This document shows, piece after piece, positions 9,040 to 21,409 of a stretch of 64,000 nt of DNA. How positions within the stretch are numbered: the stretch's first letter is position 1; each line of letters starts with the position of its first letter. This DNA is from Pseudomonas sp. MTM4 (GTDB lineage: Bacteria; Pseudomonadota; Gammaproteobacteria; Pseudomonadales; Pseudomonadaceae). Made by a program: the position numbers and the translations under genes. The stretch spans positions 4,263,001 through 4,327,000 of the forward strand of contig NZ_CP048411.1 of assembly GCF_019355055.1 (NCBI RefSeq), in the 5' to 3' direction. Under the pieces are notes generated by a model that was given only the letters and a program-made list of their open reading frames with translations, made no database searches and was not told the DNA's origin.

Positions 9040-9480
9040 CGGAGGGGCTCCATCTTGAGAAACCGGACCGGCGGTTCGGAATGCCGAACGGCTCGGTCGT
9101 TGGCAGGCTCAAAATGGCGATGGGCTTTAGCGAGTGAAGTAAGTTAGAAAACCGTATACGGAAAGGTAGCTACCTGCGTGTGACGGTCGCGTACGGCTGC
9201 CCGGTCGGGCTCGCTGTGCTGCGGGCTTAGTTCATGTCGTAGAGCTTCTGCGTTGGCTCGGCCTGCCAGTTGTTATTCGGGATTTTGTTGTGAGTCATAT
9301 TGTACCGGCGGTGCCGGTTATAACTTGTCACTGATCAAGCGCGATTCAAACAGGCTGGCGTTCGGTTTAAGGTAAGGCTGGAAATGACCGTGGGCGCTCA
9401 AGACGAAGAGCGCCAGCCGGTGCCAGCGCACTCCGTTTTGCTACTGATCGCAACGGCGAGCCGCTGCGATCAGCTAACCA
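9040..9480. other. Gene-free region upstream of nhaD and downstream of valS
   Basis: This 441-base stretch lies between the nhaD start and the valS stop. No credible coding frame is present. It holds two perfect palindromes close together, CCGTATACGG (9152-9161) and AGGTAGCTACCT (9164-9175), some 115 bases before the nhaD start, a small GTTATAAC palindrome near 9317-9324, a GGCGCTC/GAGCGCC hairpin (9393-9414), and the valS 3' hairpin. The nhaD promoter must lie here, but no hexamer pair is convincing. Confidence 0.6.
9444..9473 (-). terminator. 3' stem-loop after valS
   Basis: CTGATCGCA (9444-9452) pairs perfectly with TGCGATCAG (9465-9473), and CGG/CCG extends the stem around a CGAG loop. 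It starts eight bases past the valS stop codon. No T run follows on the minus strand, so this is a terminator-like 3' hairpin rather than a classical rho-independent site. Confidence 0.55.
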
Positions 9481-12315
9481 TCACAGCCCGGCGATGCGCT
9501 CGCGCTGTTCCACCAGTCGGGCTTTTGCCTGTTCGGCTTCGGCCAGTTTGGCGCGTTCCTTGTCGATCACCTCGGCCGGCGCCTTGTCGACGAAGCCGGC
9601 GTTGGAGAGCTTGCCGCCGACGCGCTTGACCTCGCCATCGAGACGGCCGATTTCCTTGTCCAGGCGCGCCAGTTCGGCGTCCTTGTCGATCAGGCCAGCC
9701 ATGGGCACCAGTACCTGCAGGTCGCCGACCAGGGCGGTGGCGGACAGCGGTGCCTCTTCGCCTTCGCTAAGCACACGGACGCTTTCGAGCTTGGCCAGCT
9801 TCTTCAACAGCGGCTCGTTCTCACCGAGGCGGCGCAGGTCCGTTTCCGAGGCATTGCCTAGCACCACGTCGATGCGCTTGGCCATGGAGATATTCATCTC
9901 GCCACGGATCTGGCGAATGCCCAGCATGAACGCCTTGACCCACTCGATATCGCCTTCTGCTGCCTCGTCGAGGCGCTCGGGGTTGTATTCCGGCCAGGGT
10001 TGCAGCATCAGGGTCGGACCGGTCTTGCCCGCCAGCGGCGCGACGCGCTGCCAGATTTCCTCGGTGATGAAGGGCATGAACGGATGCGCCAGGCGCAGCG
10101 CGGTTTCCAGTACGCGCACCAGGGTGCGGCGGGTGCCGCGCTGGCGGTCGGCGCTTGCGGTTTCGTCCCAGAGCACTGGTTTGACCAGCTCCAGATACCA
10201 GGCGCAGTACTCGTCCCAGACGAATTCGTATAGGGCTTGCGCGGCCAGGTCGAAGCGGAAGTTTTCCAACTGGCGGGTCACTTCGGCTTCGGTGCGTTGC
10301 AGCGCGGAGATGATCCAGCGATCCACGGAGGACAGTTCAACGGGCTCACCATTGATTCCCGTGTCCTTGCCTTCGGTGTTCTCGAAGACGAAGTTGGCGG
10401 CGTTCCACAGCTTGTTGCAGAAGTTGCGGTAGCCCTCGACGCGGCCCATGTCGAACTTCACATCGCGACCGGTGGAGGCCAGCGAGCAGAACGTGAAGCG
10501 CAGCGCGTCGGTACCGTAGCTGGCGATGCCTTCGGGGAACTCGGCGCGGGTCTGCTTGGCGATCTTCTCGGCGAGCTTGGGTTGCATCATGCCGCTGGTG
10601 CGTTTTTGCAGCAGTTCGTCCAGGGTGATGCCGTCGACGATGTCCAGCGGATCGAGCACGTTGCCCTTTGACTTGGACATCTTCTGGCCCTGGCCATCGC
10701 GCACCAGACCGTGGACGTAGACGGTCTTGAACGGGATCTGCCCGGTCAGGTGGGTCGAGAGCATGATCATTCGGGCGACCCAGAAGAAGATGATGTCGAA
10801 GCCGGTGACCAGCACATCGGTGGGGTGGAAGGTCTTGAGGAAATCGGTCTGCTCGGGCCAGCCGAGGGTGGAGAAGGTCCACAGGCCGGAGCTGAACCAG
10901 GTGTCCAGCACGTCCTCGTCCTGGCGCAGCTCCACTTCATTGCCGAGGTTGTACTTGCGGCGGATTTCCATCTCGTCGCGGCCGACGTAGACGTGGCCGG
11001 CTTCGTCGTACCAGGCCGGAATGCGGTGGCCCCACCACAGCTGGCGGCTGATGCACCAGTCCTGGATGTCGCGCATCCAGCTGAAGTACATGTTCTCGTA
11101 CTGCTTGGGAACGAACTGGATCTCGCCGCTTTCCACCGCAGCGATGGCTTTTTCCGCCAGCGGCTTGGTGGAGACGTACCACTGGTCGGTCAGCCAGGGC
11201 TCGATGATGGTGCCGGAGCGATCGCCACGCGGGACTTTCAGTGCGTGGTCGTCGATCTTCTCCAACAGGCTCATGGCCTCGAATTCGGCGACGATGGCCT
11301 TGCGCGCGTCGAAGCGGTCCATGCGCGCATAGCCGTCGGGCAGGCTCGGGTCGACCTTGTCGTTCAGCGTGCCGTCGATATGGAACACCTGGGCGCGGGC
11401 CAGGATCGCTGCGTTCTGATCGAAGATATTGATCAACGGCAGCCTGTGGCGCTTGCCAACTTCATAGTCGTTGAAGTCGTGCGCCGGAGTGATCTTCACG
11501 CAGCCGGTACCGAACTCGAGGTCGACGTAATCGTCGGCGACGATGGGAATCAGGCGATTGACCAGCGGCAGCATGATGTGGCGACCGATCAGGTCCTTGT
11601 AGCGCTCGTCCTCGGGATGCACGGCGACGGCGGCGTCACCGAGCATGGTTTCCGGGCGGGTGGTGGCGACCACCAAATAATCCTTGCCATCGGCGGTGCG
11701 CGCACCGTCAGCCAGCGGATAGCGCAGATGCCAGAGATGGCCCTTCTCGTCGTGGTTTTCCACTTCCAGGTCGGAAATAGCGGTGTGCAGCTTGGTGTCC
11801 CAGTTGACCAGGCGCTTGCCGCGATAGATCAGGCCGTCCTCGTGCAGGCGCACGAAGGCTTCCTTGACCGCTTCGGACAGGCCCTCGTCCATGGTGAAGC
11901 GCTCGCGCGACCAGTCCACCGAGGAGCCCAGGCGGCGAATCTGCCGGGTGATGTTGCCACCAGACTCGTGCTTCCACTCCCAGACCTTCTCGAGAAACTT
12001 GGCACGGCCCAGATCGTGGCGATTGACGCCTTGGGCGCCCAGCTGGCGCTCGACTACCATCTGCGTGGCGATGCCCGCGTGGTCGGTGCCCGGCTGCCAC
12101 AGGGTGTTGCGGCCCTGCATGCGGCGGAAGCGGATCAGCGCGTCCATGATGGCGTTGTTGAAGCCATGACCCATGTGCAGGCTGCCGGTAACGTTCGGCG
12201 GCGGGATCATGATGGTGTAGGGCTCGCCCGAACCCTGGGGTGCGAAATAGTTGTTCGATTCCCAGGTCTGGTACCAGGAAGTCTCGATGGCGTGCGGCTG
12301 GTAGGTCTTGTCCAT
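9481..12315 (-). CDS. valS: Valyl-tRNA synthetase
   Basis: A 944-residue class I aminoacyl-tRNA synthetase that charges tRNA-Val in the cytoplasm. [17 protein letters not shown] carries the HIGH-type motif HMGH at residues 47-50, and [16 protein letters not shown] carries KMSKS near residue 550. [13 protein letters not shown] is the valine-specific segment after HIGH, and [10 protein letters not shown] with [15 protein letters not shown] marks the editing (CP1) domain. The C-terminal 70 residues ([22 protein letters not shown]) form the ValRS coiled-coil arm. Length matches the family. It follows a small gene and holC-pepA on the same strand, as in other Pseudomonas. Confidence 0.98.
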   Translation of the reverse strand: MDKTYQPHAIETSWYQTWESNNYFAPQGSGEPYTIMIPPPNVTGSLHMGHGFNNAIMDALIRFRRMQGRNTLWQPGTDHAGIATQMVVERQLGAQGVNRHDLGRAKFLEKVWEWKHESGGNITRQIRRLGSSVDWSRERFTMDEGLSEAVKEAFVRLHEDGLIYRGKRLVNWDTKLHTAISDLEVENHDEKGHLWHLRYPLADGARTADGKDYLVVATTRPETMLGDAAVAVHPEDERYKDLIGRHIMLPLVNRLIPIVADDYVDLEFGTGCVKITPAHDFNDYEVGKRHRLPLINIFDQNAAILARAQVFHIDGTLNDKVDPSLPDGYARMDRFDARKAIVAEFEAMSLLEKIDDHALKVPRGDRSGTIIEPWLTDQWYVSTKPLAEKAIAAVESGEIQFVPKQYENMYFSWMRDIQDWCISRQLWWGHRIPAWYDEAGHVYVGRDEMEIRRKYNLGNEVELRQDEDVLDTWFSSGLWTFSTLGWPEQTDFLKTFHPTDVLVTGFDIIFFWVARMIMLSTHLTGQIPFKTVYVHGLVRDGQGQKMSKSKGNVLDPLDIVDGITLDELLQKRTSGMMQPKLAEKIAKQTRAEFPEGIASYGTDALRFTFCSLASTGRDVKFDMGRVEGYRNFCNKLWNAANFVFENTEGKDTGINGEPVELSSVDRWIISALQRTEAEVTRQLENFRFDLAAQALYEFVWDEYCAWYLELVKPVLWDETASADRQRGTRRTLVRVLETALRLAHPFMPFITEEIWQRVAPLAGKTGPTLMLQPWPEYNPERLDEAAEGDIEWVKAFMLGIRQIRGEMNISMAKRIDVVLGNASETDLRRLGENEPLLKKLAKLESVRVLSEGEEAPLSATALVGDLQVLVPMAGLIDKDAELARLDKEIGRLDGEVKRVGGKLSNAGFVDKAPAEVIDKERAKLAEAEQAKARLVEQRERIAGL

Positions 12316-12487
12316 TCGGCGGGACCCTTAGAACGGCTGGTCGGAAAAACCGGAGAGTATAAAGGTAAGTACGCGGGTGGCAGAACCGCAATGGCGCTTT
12401 TATCGCGCCGCGATCGAGGCGACAGCTGGTCTGGACTGGGTTGGAAGGGGTGTTATCGAAAAGCGGCTGAGTTGCCGTATCGGCAGC

Positions 12488-12850
12488 TCAGGTGCGATGG
12501 GTCTTGATCAGTTGCTCGGCTCGGGCTTCCAGTCGATGCCGCAGCTCGGCTTCGATCTGCGGAACGAAGTCGTCGATCACTTCTTGCAGGATCAATTGCG
12601 CGGCGGTGCGCAATTCGAGATCGAGATGGCGCTCGGCCAAGGTACGAAAAGCCGTACGGACGGCGGGTTCGCGGGGCTCCGGCTCTGGCTGGCTTGTTGC
12701 GGAAGGTGCGGGTTGGACGATTTCCGAGAGCACAGGGATGCTGTCCGGATCCAGCGTCTCGCTCAACACGGGCGGGTCCTGATCTCCTAGCAGCGCACGG
12801 ATGGACTCCAGGTCGTCGAGTAGATGGGTGGGTTTTGGCGTTTGCGTCAT
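12488..12850 (-). CDS. Conserved hypothetical protein between holC and valS
   Basis: A 120-residue soluble protein starting MTQTPKPTHLLDDLESIRALLGD. Residues 22-65 are proline- and glutamate-rich and look disordered (repeated PVLSE). The C-terminal half, TAFRTLAERHLDLELRTAAQLILQEVIDDFVPQIEAELRHRLEARAEQL, is strongly helical with possible coiled-coil character. A gene of this kind occupies the holC-valS interval in many Pseudomonas. No catalytic motif is visible. The neighbourhood suggests but does not prove a role with the Pol III chi subunit. Confidence 0.75.
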   Translation of the reverse strand: MTQTPKPTHLLDDLESIRALLGDQDPPVLSETLDPDSIPVLSEIVQPAPSATSQPEPEPREPAVRTAFRTLAERHLDLELRTAAQLILQEVIDDFVPQIEAELRHRLEARAEQLIKTHRT

Positions 12851-12977
12851 GTACGGTGGTTTCCGGAGATTAAGCGTCCAGGTGGTCGTGGCGCTCGTTA
12901 AACGGGATGAGCCCGATGCCTATCGTTGTTGACTCGTCGATAAGGCGATGAGTTCGCCGAACCCAGCGGCACTGGCG

Positions 12978-13397
12978 CTACAGTTCGACTCGCTTCGGTT
13001 CATAGCCACGTTGCCGATAGAGGCGGAAATTGTCTCGGCAAAGGCTTAGTAGCTCCGGTTGTTGGTTGACGATCTCGATCACGCGGCTGAACTGATCGGT
13101 ATGTGGCGATAGCGTTGGCGCCAGATTGATCAGCAGACCTTGGGCAGTGGCGGGTGGTTGCTCCGTGCCGATCACCACCGGCGCATGCGGATCGTCGTCG
13201 TGCAGTTCGTGCGGTATGAAGCGTTCGGCGCGAAAGCTCCACAGCAGCTCGTCCAGCTGACCGCACTGTTGGCTGTCGTCGCAGCGAATGAACACCGGCA
13301 TCCCGTGCTGCCAGCCCTTGCTCGCCAGCAGGCAGGCCGCTTTGGCTCGGCCTGCCGGTTCGCTATCGGGCAACACATAGAACTCGACCCGTGTCAT
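12978..13397 (-). CDS. holC: DNA polymerase III subunit chi
   Basis: A 139-residue protein starting MTRVEFYVLPDSEPAGRAKAACLLASKGWQ, with DELLWSFRAERFIPHELHDD (about residues 49-68) and PVVIGTEQPPATAQGLLINLA, all conserved in HolC. Chi bridges single-stranded DNA-binding protein and the psi subunit of the clamp-loader complex at the replication fork. It starts 22 bases after the pepA stop, the usual pepA-holC arrangement in gammaproteobacteria. Confidence 0.95.
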   Translation of the reverse strand: MTRVEFYVLPDSEPAGRAKAACLLASKGWQHGMPVFIRCDDSQQCGQLDELLWSFRAERFIPHELHDDDPHAPVVIGTEQPPATAQGLLINLAPTLSPHTDQFSRVIEIVNQQPELLSLCRDNFRLYRQRGYEPKRVEL

Positions 13398-13419
13398 GTC
13401 CGGTTCCCGCTCGCCTGTC

Positions 13420-15012
<1,593 letters not shown>

Positions 15013-15096
15013 TCAACGTCCTGTTGCGGGCGGACCGGCTATTGGCGGCTAGTTTGAGCGTAGCCGCCGGAGCCTGACAACCCTGGAGTGTCCGGT

Positions 15097-16218
15097 TTGA
15101 TCGTCTTTCGTTACCTGTCCCGTGAGCTTCTGGTCACCTTGAGCGCCGTCAGCGCCGTGCTGTTGGTGATCATCATGAGTGGACGTTTCATCAAATACCT
15201 GGCGCAGGCTGCGCAGGGGCTTCTCGATCCGGGCGTGCTTCTGATGATCATGGGCTTCCGCCTGCCCGGGTTCCTGCAGCTGATTCTACCGCTGGGCCTG
15301 TTTCTCGGCATCCTGCTTGCCTACGGCCGGCTCTACCTCGACAGCGAGATGACCGTCCTTTCGGCCACCGGCATGAGCCAGCGACGCCTGCTGGTCTACA
15401 GTCTGGCGCCGGCCGCGCTGATCGCTGCGCTGGTTGGCTGGCTGAGTCTCGGCCTGGCGCCGCAAGGTGTTGCCGAAGTCGATCGAATCCTCAATGAGCA
15501 AGACTCGCTGACCGAGTTCGATACGCTGGTGCCCGGACGCTTCCAAACCCTGCGCGACGGAACTCGGGTGACTTATACCCGTGAGCTGACCGACGACCGC
15601 ACGGAGCTGGCAGGCGTATTCATCTCCGAAACCAACTTGTCCGAGGCGACCGGAGAGAAGCGTGGTCTATCCGTGCTGGTGGCCGAAAGCGGTCGGCAGG
15701 AGATTCAGCCCGATGGAAGCCGCTACCTGATTCTGGAAAACGGTTACCGCTACGACGGCAATCCGGGGCAGGCCAATTACCGCGCGATCCAGTACGACAC
15801 CTACGGCGTACTGTTACCAAAGCCTGAGGTCAGTGTCGAACTGAGCGAGCGCGAGGCGATGCCTACCAGTGAGCTGTTCGGCAGTGACGACATTCGCTTG
15901 CAGTCCGAACTGCAATGGCGCCTGTCGCTGCCGTTACTGGTCTTCATCGTGACCCTGCTTGCGGTGCCGCTGTCGAAGGTCAATCCGCGTCAGGGGCGTT
16001 TCCTCAAGCTGTTGCCTGCGATTCTTCTGTACATGACCTACCTGGCGCTGCTGATCGCTGCGCGTGGTTCCCTTGATAAGGGGCGGATCCCCGCTGCATT
16101 GGGGCTCTGGTGGGTGCATGCAATCTTCTTTGCGATAGGAATGTTGATGCTTTACTGGGAACCGCTGAGGCTCGCCATCAGCAAGCGTCGGAGCAGGTCG
16201 GGGGTCGCTCATGCGTAA
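15097..16218 (+). CDS. lptF: Lipopolysaccharide export permease LptF
   Basis: Inner-membrane permease subunit of the LptB2FG transporter that extracts LPS and feeds the Lpt bridge. The protein begins IVFRYLSRELLVTLSAVSAVLL, with TM1 followed by LLDPGVLLMIMGFRLPGFLQLILPLGL (TM2-3); a periplasmic beta-jellyroll domain (about residues 130-260) and three C-terminal TM helices follow. I place the start at the TTG at 15097: GGAG at 15085-15088 lies eight bases upstream, whereas the in-frame GTG at 15088 overlaps that site. The TTG start also matches the usual family N terminus (M-I-V-F-R-Y-L). The stop overlaps lptG by eight bases. Confidence 0.93.
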   Translation: MIVFRYLSRELLVTLSAVSAVLLVIIMSGRFIKYLAQAAQGLLDPGVLLMIMGFRLPGFLQLILPLGLFLGILLAYGRLYLDSEMTVLSATGMSQRRLLVYSLAPAALIAALVGWLSLGLAPQGVAEVDRILNEQDSLTEFDTLVPGRFQTLRDGTRVTYTRELTDDRTELAGVFISETNLSEATGEKRGLSVLVAESGRQEIQPDGSRYLILENGYRYDGNPGQANYRAIQYDTYGVLLPKPEVSVELSEREAMPTSELFGSDDIRLQSELQWRLSLPLLVFIVTLLAVPLSKVNPRQGRFLKLLPAILLYMTYLALLIAARGSLDKGRIPAALGLWWVHAIFFAIGMLMLYWEPLRLAISKRRSRSGVAHA

Positions 16219-17272
16219 GCTCGATCGCTATATCGGCAGCCATGTATTGCTGGCGATTCTCACTGTGCTCGGGATCATCGTCGGGCTGGCGTTGCTGTTC
16301 GCTTTCATCGACGAGCTGGGCGATGTGAAGGGGAGTTACGGCACGCTGAATGCCGCTGTTTACGTCCTGCTCACAACGCCGTCGCGAATCTACGAAATGC
16401 TGCCGATGGCGGCACTGATCGGTTGTCTCATCGGCCTCGGCACGCTTGCCAGCAGCAGCGAGCTGACCATCATGCGTGCCGCTGGCGTATCGCTCGGGCG
16501 TATCGTAGTCGCCGTGATGAAGCCGATGCTGCTGCTGATGCTGGTAGGCATTCTGATTGGCGAATATCTGGCGCCTTGGAGCGAGAATATTGCTCAGGCC
16601 AACCGGGCATCGGCGCAGGGGGCGGGTGAGGCGCAAAGCAGCAAACGTGGCCTCTGGCATCGACAGGGCGAAGAATTCGTACACATCAATGCGGTGCAGC
16701 CAAGCGGTCTGCTGCTGGGTGTCACTCGCTACCGTTTCGATGAGCAGCGGCAGCTTCTGTCGGCAAGTTTTGCCCGCCGGGCGCGCTACGATGGCGATCA
16801 TTGGCAGCTCAGCGACGTCGCTACCACGCATTTTCGCGGCGATCATACCGAAGTGGTCAAGGCCGCCGAGGAGCATTGGGACGTGCTATTGACGCCGCAG
16901 CTGGTCGGTACCGTCGTCATGGAGCCTGATGCCCTGTCCGTCACCGGCTTGTGGCGCTATATCCACTACCTCGGCGACCAAGGGCTGAATAACGGGCGCT
17001 ACTGGTTGGCGTTCTGGACCAAGGTGCTGCAGCCGGTGGTGACGGTGGCGCTGATGCTGCTGGCCATCTCGTTCATCTTCGGGCCGTTGCGCTCGGTGAC
17101 CCTCGGGCAGCGCATCTTCACCGGTGTGATCGTCGGCTTCGTGTTCCGCATTCTGCAAGACCTGCTAGGTCCGGCGAGCCAGGTGTTCGGCTTCTCGCCG
17201 CTGCTGGCGGTGGCGGTGCCCGCAGGCATCTGTGCGCTAGCGGGCGTTTGGTTGTTGCGGCGGGCGGGCTAG
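16211..17272 (+). CDS. lptG: Lipopolysaccharide export permease LptG
   Basis: A 353-residue partner of LptF in the LptB2FG complex. It begins MRKLDRYIGSHVLLAILTVLGIIVGLALLFAFIDELGDV, the conserved LptG first helix, followed by LPMAALIGCLIGLGTLASSSELTIMRAAGVS (coupling helix region that contacts LptB). The middle third is periplasmic (GLWHRQGEEFVHINAVQPSG onwards) and three more helices end the protein. The start lies inside the lptF stop region (ATGCGTAA), so translation is coupled. Confidence 0.96.
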   Translation: MRKLDRYIGSHVLLAILTVLGIIVGLALLFAFIDELGDVKGSYGTLNAAVYVLLTTPSRIYEMLPMAALIGCLIGLGTLASSSELTIMRAAGVSLGRIVVAVMKPMLLLMLVGILIGEYLAPWSENIAQANRASAQGAGEAQSSKRGLWHRQGEEFVHINAVQPSGLLLGVTRYRFDEQRQLLSASFARRARYDGDHWQLSDVATTHFRGDHTEVVKAAEEHWDVLLTPQLVGTVVMEPDALSVTGLWRYIHYLGDQGLNNGRYWLAFWTKVLQPVVTVALMLLAISFIFGPLRSVTLGQRIFTGVIVGFVFRILQDLLGPASQVFGFSPLLAVAVPAGICALAGVWLLRRAG

Positions 17273-17319
17273 TAATGCAAGAGCGCTCGACTAGGCGGCG
17301 AGCAGTGCCGAGCCTGAAG

Positions 17320-17817
17320 CTATTTCTTATGAATATTCTTCGGTAGCTGAACGACCTGGCTTTCCGAATAGATGTCATGCCAGGTGCGGTGCTGCTTGTC
17401 CCAAAGCATCCACCAATAGCCCAGCCCCAGCGCCAGCAAGGACATGATTGCAATCAGAAAGCGCAGCAGCGCCTGCCACAGGTCGATGGCGCTGCCGTCG
17501 GCGTTCTGAATGCGCACGCCCCAGACCTGCATGCCAAGCGTCTGGCCATTGTGGGTCCAGAACTTGGCGAAAAAGCCGAACAGGCTGAACAGCAACAGCG
17601 TGGACAGGATCGGATCGATGTCCAGCCCGCCAGCTTCTGCCAATGCCTGCAGGCCTTCGCTGCCGTAAATCAGGCGCAGCACGCCCTGCTGGTAGAGCAG
17701 CGTGACCACCATCATCAGTGCGATGGAAAGAAACGAATCGTAGAAGATTGCGGCGAGCCGGCGAAATAGGCCGGCTGCAGGAAACTGGCCCTGCGGGCTG
17801 AGCAGATGGTTGCGCAT
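17320..17817 (-). CDS. RDD-family membrane protein
   Basis: From the ATG at 17815-17817 the 165-residue protein starts MRNHLLSPQGQFPAAGLFRRLAAIFYDSFLSIALMMVV. The R-L-A-A-I-F-Y-D-S-F stretch is the RDD motif at the start of TM1. Two more hydrophobic segments follow, with the conserved NGQTLGMQVWGVRIQNADG loop between them (about residues 100-118). RDD proteins are small membrane proteins of largely unknown role, some linked to ion exchange. The frame extends ten codons further upstream, but the internal start has the usual length. It is convergent with lptG. Confidence 0.85.
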   Translation of the reverse strand: MRNHLLSPQGQFPAAGLFRRLAAIFYDSFLSIALMMVVTLLYQQGVLRLIYGSEGLQALAEAGGLDIDPILSTLLLFSLFGFFAKFWTHNGQTLGMQVWGVRIQNADGSAIDLWQALLRFLIAIMSLLALGLGYWWMLWDKQHRTWHDIYSESQVVQLPKNIHKK

Positions 17818-17866
17818 GGGTGTCTCGCTAAAAATGGCAGTGCGCATTCTACGGAATCACGCGCAT

Positions 17867-17900
17867 AAAAAAGCCCCTGATGTTGCCATCAGGGGCTTTT
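17867..17900 (-). terminator. Rho-independent terminator after the cold-shock gene
   Basis: AAGCCCCTGATG (17871-17882) pairs perfectly with CATCAGGGGCTT (17887-17898) around a TTGC loop. On the minus strand the stem is followed by a T run (complement of the As at 17867-17872). It ends 12 bases beyond the csp stop codon and separates csp from the RDD gene. Confidence 0.92.
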
Positions 17901-17912
17901 CGGAGTGAGGGC

Positions 17913-18125
17913 TTATTCCTGGATTTGCACCTGGTCAGCCTGCATGCCCTTTTGACCTTGCACAGCGACGAAGCTGACTTTCTGGCCTTCTTTCAGGCTC
18001 TTGAAGCCGTTGCCTTCGATCGCGCGGAAGTGCACGAACAGATCCGGACCGCTCTCGGGAGTGATGAAACCAAAACCTTTCTCGTCGTTAAACCACTTGA
18101 CGGTACCGTTCTGACGATTCGACAT
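17913..18125 (-). CDS. Cold-shock domain protein (CspA/CapB family)
   Basis: The ATG at 18123-18125 gives a 70-residue protein starting [29 protein letters not shown] (RNP1) and DLFVHFRAI (RNP2) are the nucleic-acid-binding motifs of the cold-shock domain, and the length is that of a single-domain Csp. It binds RNA and single-stranded DNA as a chaperone. The open frame extends to 18251 but the extra residues are not Csp-like; AAGGA about 13 bases upstream supports this start. The leader carries a GCCCC/GGGGC hairpin near 18156-18175, and a strong terminator follows the gene. Confidence 0.95.
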   Translation of the reverse strand: MSNRQNGTVKWFNDEKGFGFITPESGPDLFVHFRAIEGNGFKSLKEGQKVSFVAVQGQKGMQADQVQIQE

Positions 18126-18594
18126 GTCTTTGTATCCTTGAAACTCAATAGTAGAAGCGCCCCTGCATGGGGCAGGAAGCGGAGACTGGTTGCAAGGAGT
18201 AAAGAGTCGAACGGGATGTAGCGGATCTGAAGATCTACTGCACCAGGTCACGATTCAACAGCGACCCATGCAAACACAGTGGGCACACTCTACGATAACT
18301 CGCCGGCCGATGCCAAGCCCTCGGAGTCATAGAGTTTGCCCACTGCAGGGGCGCCATTTCGGCGCGCTTTAGCGTTGCTTGCGTTCTTTATGATGTCGCC
18401 ATGGAGCGAGATGCGCTGCGCCGTTACGAAGCTGTCGCTCGATGAGCGCTTCCAGAGCGTGCTGCGATATAGCCCGATGAAGCATGTCGCGCTTGCTGAT
18501 GCGCGTGGCGCATCGATACTGCTGGGGTGATGCCGCTACTGCTGCGCGGTTCCCCTGTTCCAAAGGCAATCGGTTGCCTGTGGCTTCTGATTCA
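18126..18594. other. Gene-free region between csp and tRNA-Leu
   Basis: About 470 bases with no credible coding frame. The part next to csp is its 5' leader and promoter region. The rest contains the inverted repeat at 18277-18345 and a GGCGCC-rich hairpin near 18349-18367. The tRNA-Leu transcript enters this region from the right, so its terminator should lie here, but no stem with a T run was found. Confidence 0.5.
18277..18345. repeat. Imperfect 16-bp inverted repeat
   Basis: The left arm CAGTGGGCACACTCTA (18277-18292) and the right arm TAGAGTTTGCCCACTG (18330-18345) are complementary at 15 of 16 positions, with a 37-base spacer. No coding frame spans it. It could form a stem-loop in an RNA from either strand, or be a pair of protein-binding half-sites. 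Confidence 0.8.
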
Positions 18595-18681
18595 TGGTGC
18601 CTCGAGAGAGACTCGAACTCTCACGTTGTTACCAACGGCGGATTTTGAATCCGCTGCGTCTACCGATTCCGCCATCGAGGC
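18595..18681 (-). tRNA. tRNA-Leu (anticodon CAA)
   Basis: The minus strand reads GCCTCGATGGCGGAATCGG at the 5' end and CCTCGAGGCACCA-type bases at the 3' end, so the acceptor stem GCCTCGA/TCGAGGC closes and CCA is encoded. The anticodon stem GCGGA/TCCGC encloses the loop TTCAAAA, giving anticodon CAA, which reads UUG. The long variable arm (GTTGGTAACAAC) is typical of a class II tRNA-Leu. The T arm has GAGAGTTCGAGTCTCTC. Total length is 87 bases with CCA. Confidence 0.97.
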
Positions 18682-18694
18682 ACAGTGGCGGCGC

Positions 18695-18723
18695 AGTATA
18701 GGGATGCAATGCGAGTCGGTCAA
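18695..18723 (-). promoter_or_regulatory. Sigma-70 promoter of tRNA-Leu
   Basis: On the minus strand TTGACC (18718-18723) and TATACT (18695-18700) are separated by 17 bases. Each hexamer matches five of six consensus positions. The -10 element is 13 bases before the tRNA 5' end, and the intervening bases GCGCCGCC are GC-rich, as expected of a stable-RNA promoter. Confidence 0.88.
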
Positions 18724-18795
18724 TCGTCTGGCGTGGTCAGATTGAGGCGTTTCCGCTAAGCTTTGCGCCCCCAAGCCTCGTGCTGATCATTTTCA

Positions 18796-20975
<2,180 letters not shown>

Positions 20976-21013
20976 CGAATTCATACCAACTATCTCTGCA
21001 ACAGGAGTGCTAC

Positions 21014-21343
21014 ATGAGCTTTCTGATTCCCGCCGCCTACGCACAAGAGGCTGCCGCTGGTCCCGCTGGTAGTGGTTTCGAGTGGTTGTTCCTGGTCGGC
21101 TTCCTGGTCATCTTCTACCTGATGATCTGGCGTCCCCAGGCCAAGCGCGCCAAGGACCACAAGAACCTGATCGGTGGCCTGCAGAAGGGCGATGAAGTGG
21201 TTACTTCCGGTGGCATTGCCGGCAAGGTCACCAAGGTGGCTGACGATTTTGTCGTTATCGAGGTTTCCGACAACGTTGAGCTGAAGTTCCAGAAGGTCGC
21301 GATTGCCGCGACGCTGCCCAAGGGCACTCTGAAAGCCATCTGA
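21014..21343 (+). CDS. yajC: Preprotein translocase subunit YajC
   Basis: The ATG at 21014 follows an AGGAG site and gives MSFLIPAAYAQEAAAGPAGS, 109 residues. One membrane segment, FEWLFLVGFLVIFYLMIW, is followed by RPQAKRAKDHKNLIGGLQKGDEVVTSGGIAGKV, the conserved cytosolic YajC block. YajC binds SecDF in the holotranslocon. It is the third gene of the queA-tgt-yajC-secD-secF order found throughout gammaproteobacteria. The open frame extends upstream into tgt without support. Confidence 0.96.
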   Translation: MSFLIPAAYAQEAAAGPAGSGFEWLFLVGFLVIFYLMIWRPQAKRAKDHKNLIGGLQKGDEVVTSGGIAGKVTKVADDFVVIEVSDNVELKFQKVAIAATLPKGTLKAI

Positions 21344-21365
21344 GCCGAGTTCAATTCAATACCAC

Positions 21366-21390
21366 GACGGGGCGCGCAAGGCGCCCCGCG
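21366..21390 (+). other. Intercistronic hairpin between yajC and secD
   Basis: GGGGCGC (21369-21375) pairs with GCGCCCC (21381-21387) around GCAAG, and flanking GAC/GTC may extend the stem. No T run follows, so readthrough to secD is expected; it may tune the ratio of the YajC and SecD messages. Confidence 0.5.
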
Positions 21391-21409
21391 TCATTAGACG
21401 GGCTGCGTC

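Noticed and set aside
9040..9480. Sodium-sensing riboswitch upstream of nhaD
   Set aside because: Only palindromes and simple hairpins are visible; no known sodium riboswitch architecture was recognised.
10711..12507. 598-codon plus-strand open frame opposite valS
   Set aside because: It is a shadow of a high-GC gene: the valS frame has all catalytic motifs, while the opposite frame gives a low-complexity V/A/G/D/H-rich protein with no domain.
18190..18590. Short open frames of 60-70 codons between csp and tRNA-Leu
   Set aside because: None has a ribosome site or a protein-like composition, and they overlap each other on both strands.
18595..18681. tRNA-Leu as an integration site for a genomic island
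   Set aside because: No integrase gene and no duplicate of the tRNA 3' end were seen nearby; flanks are core genes.
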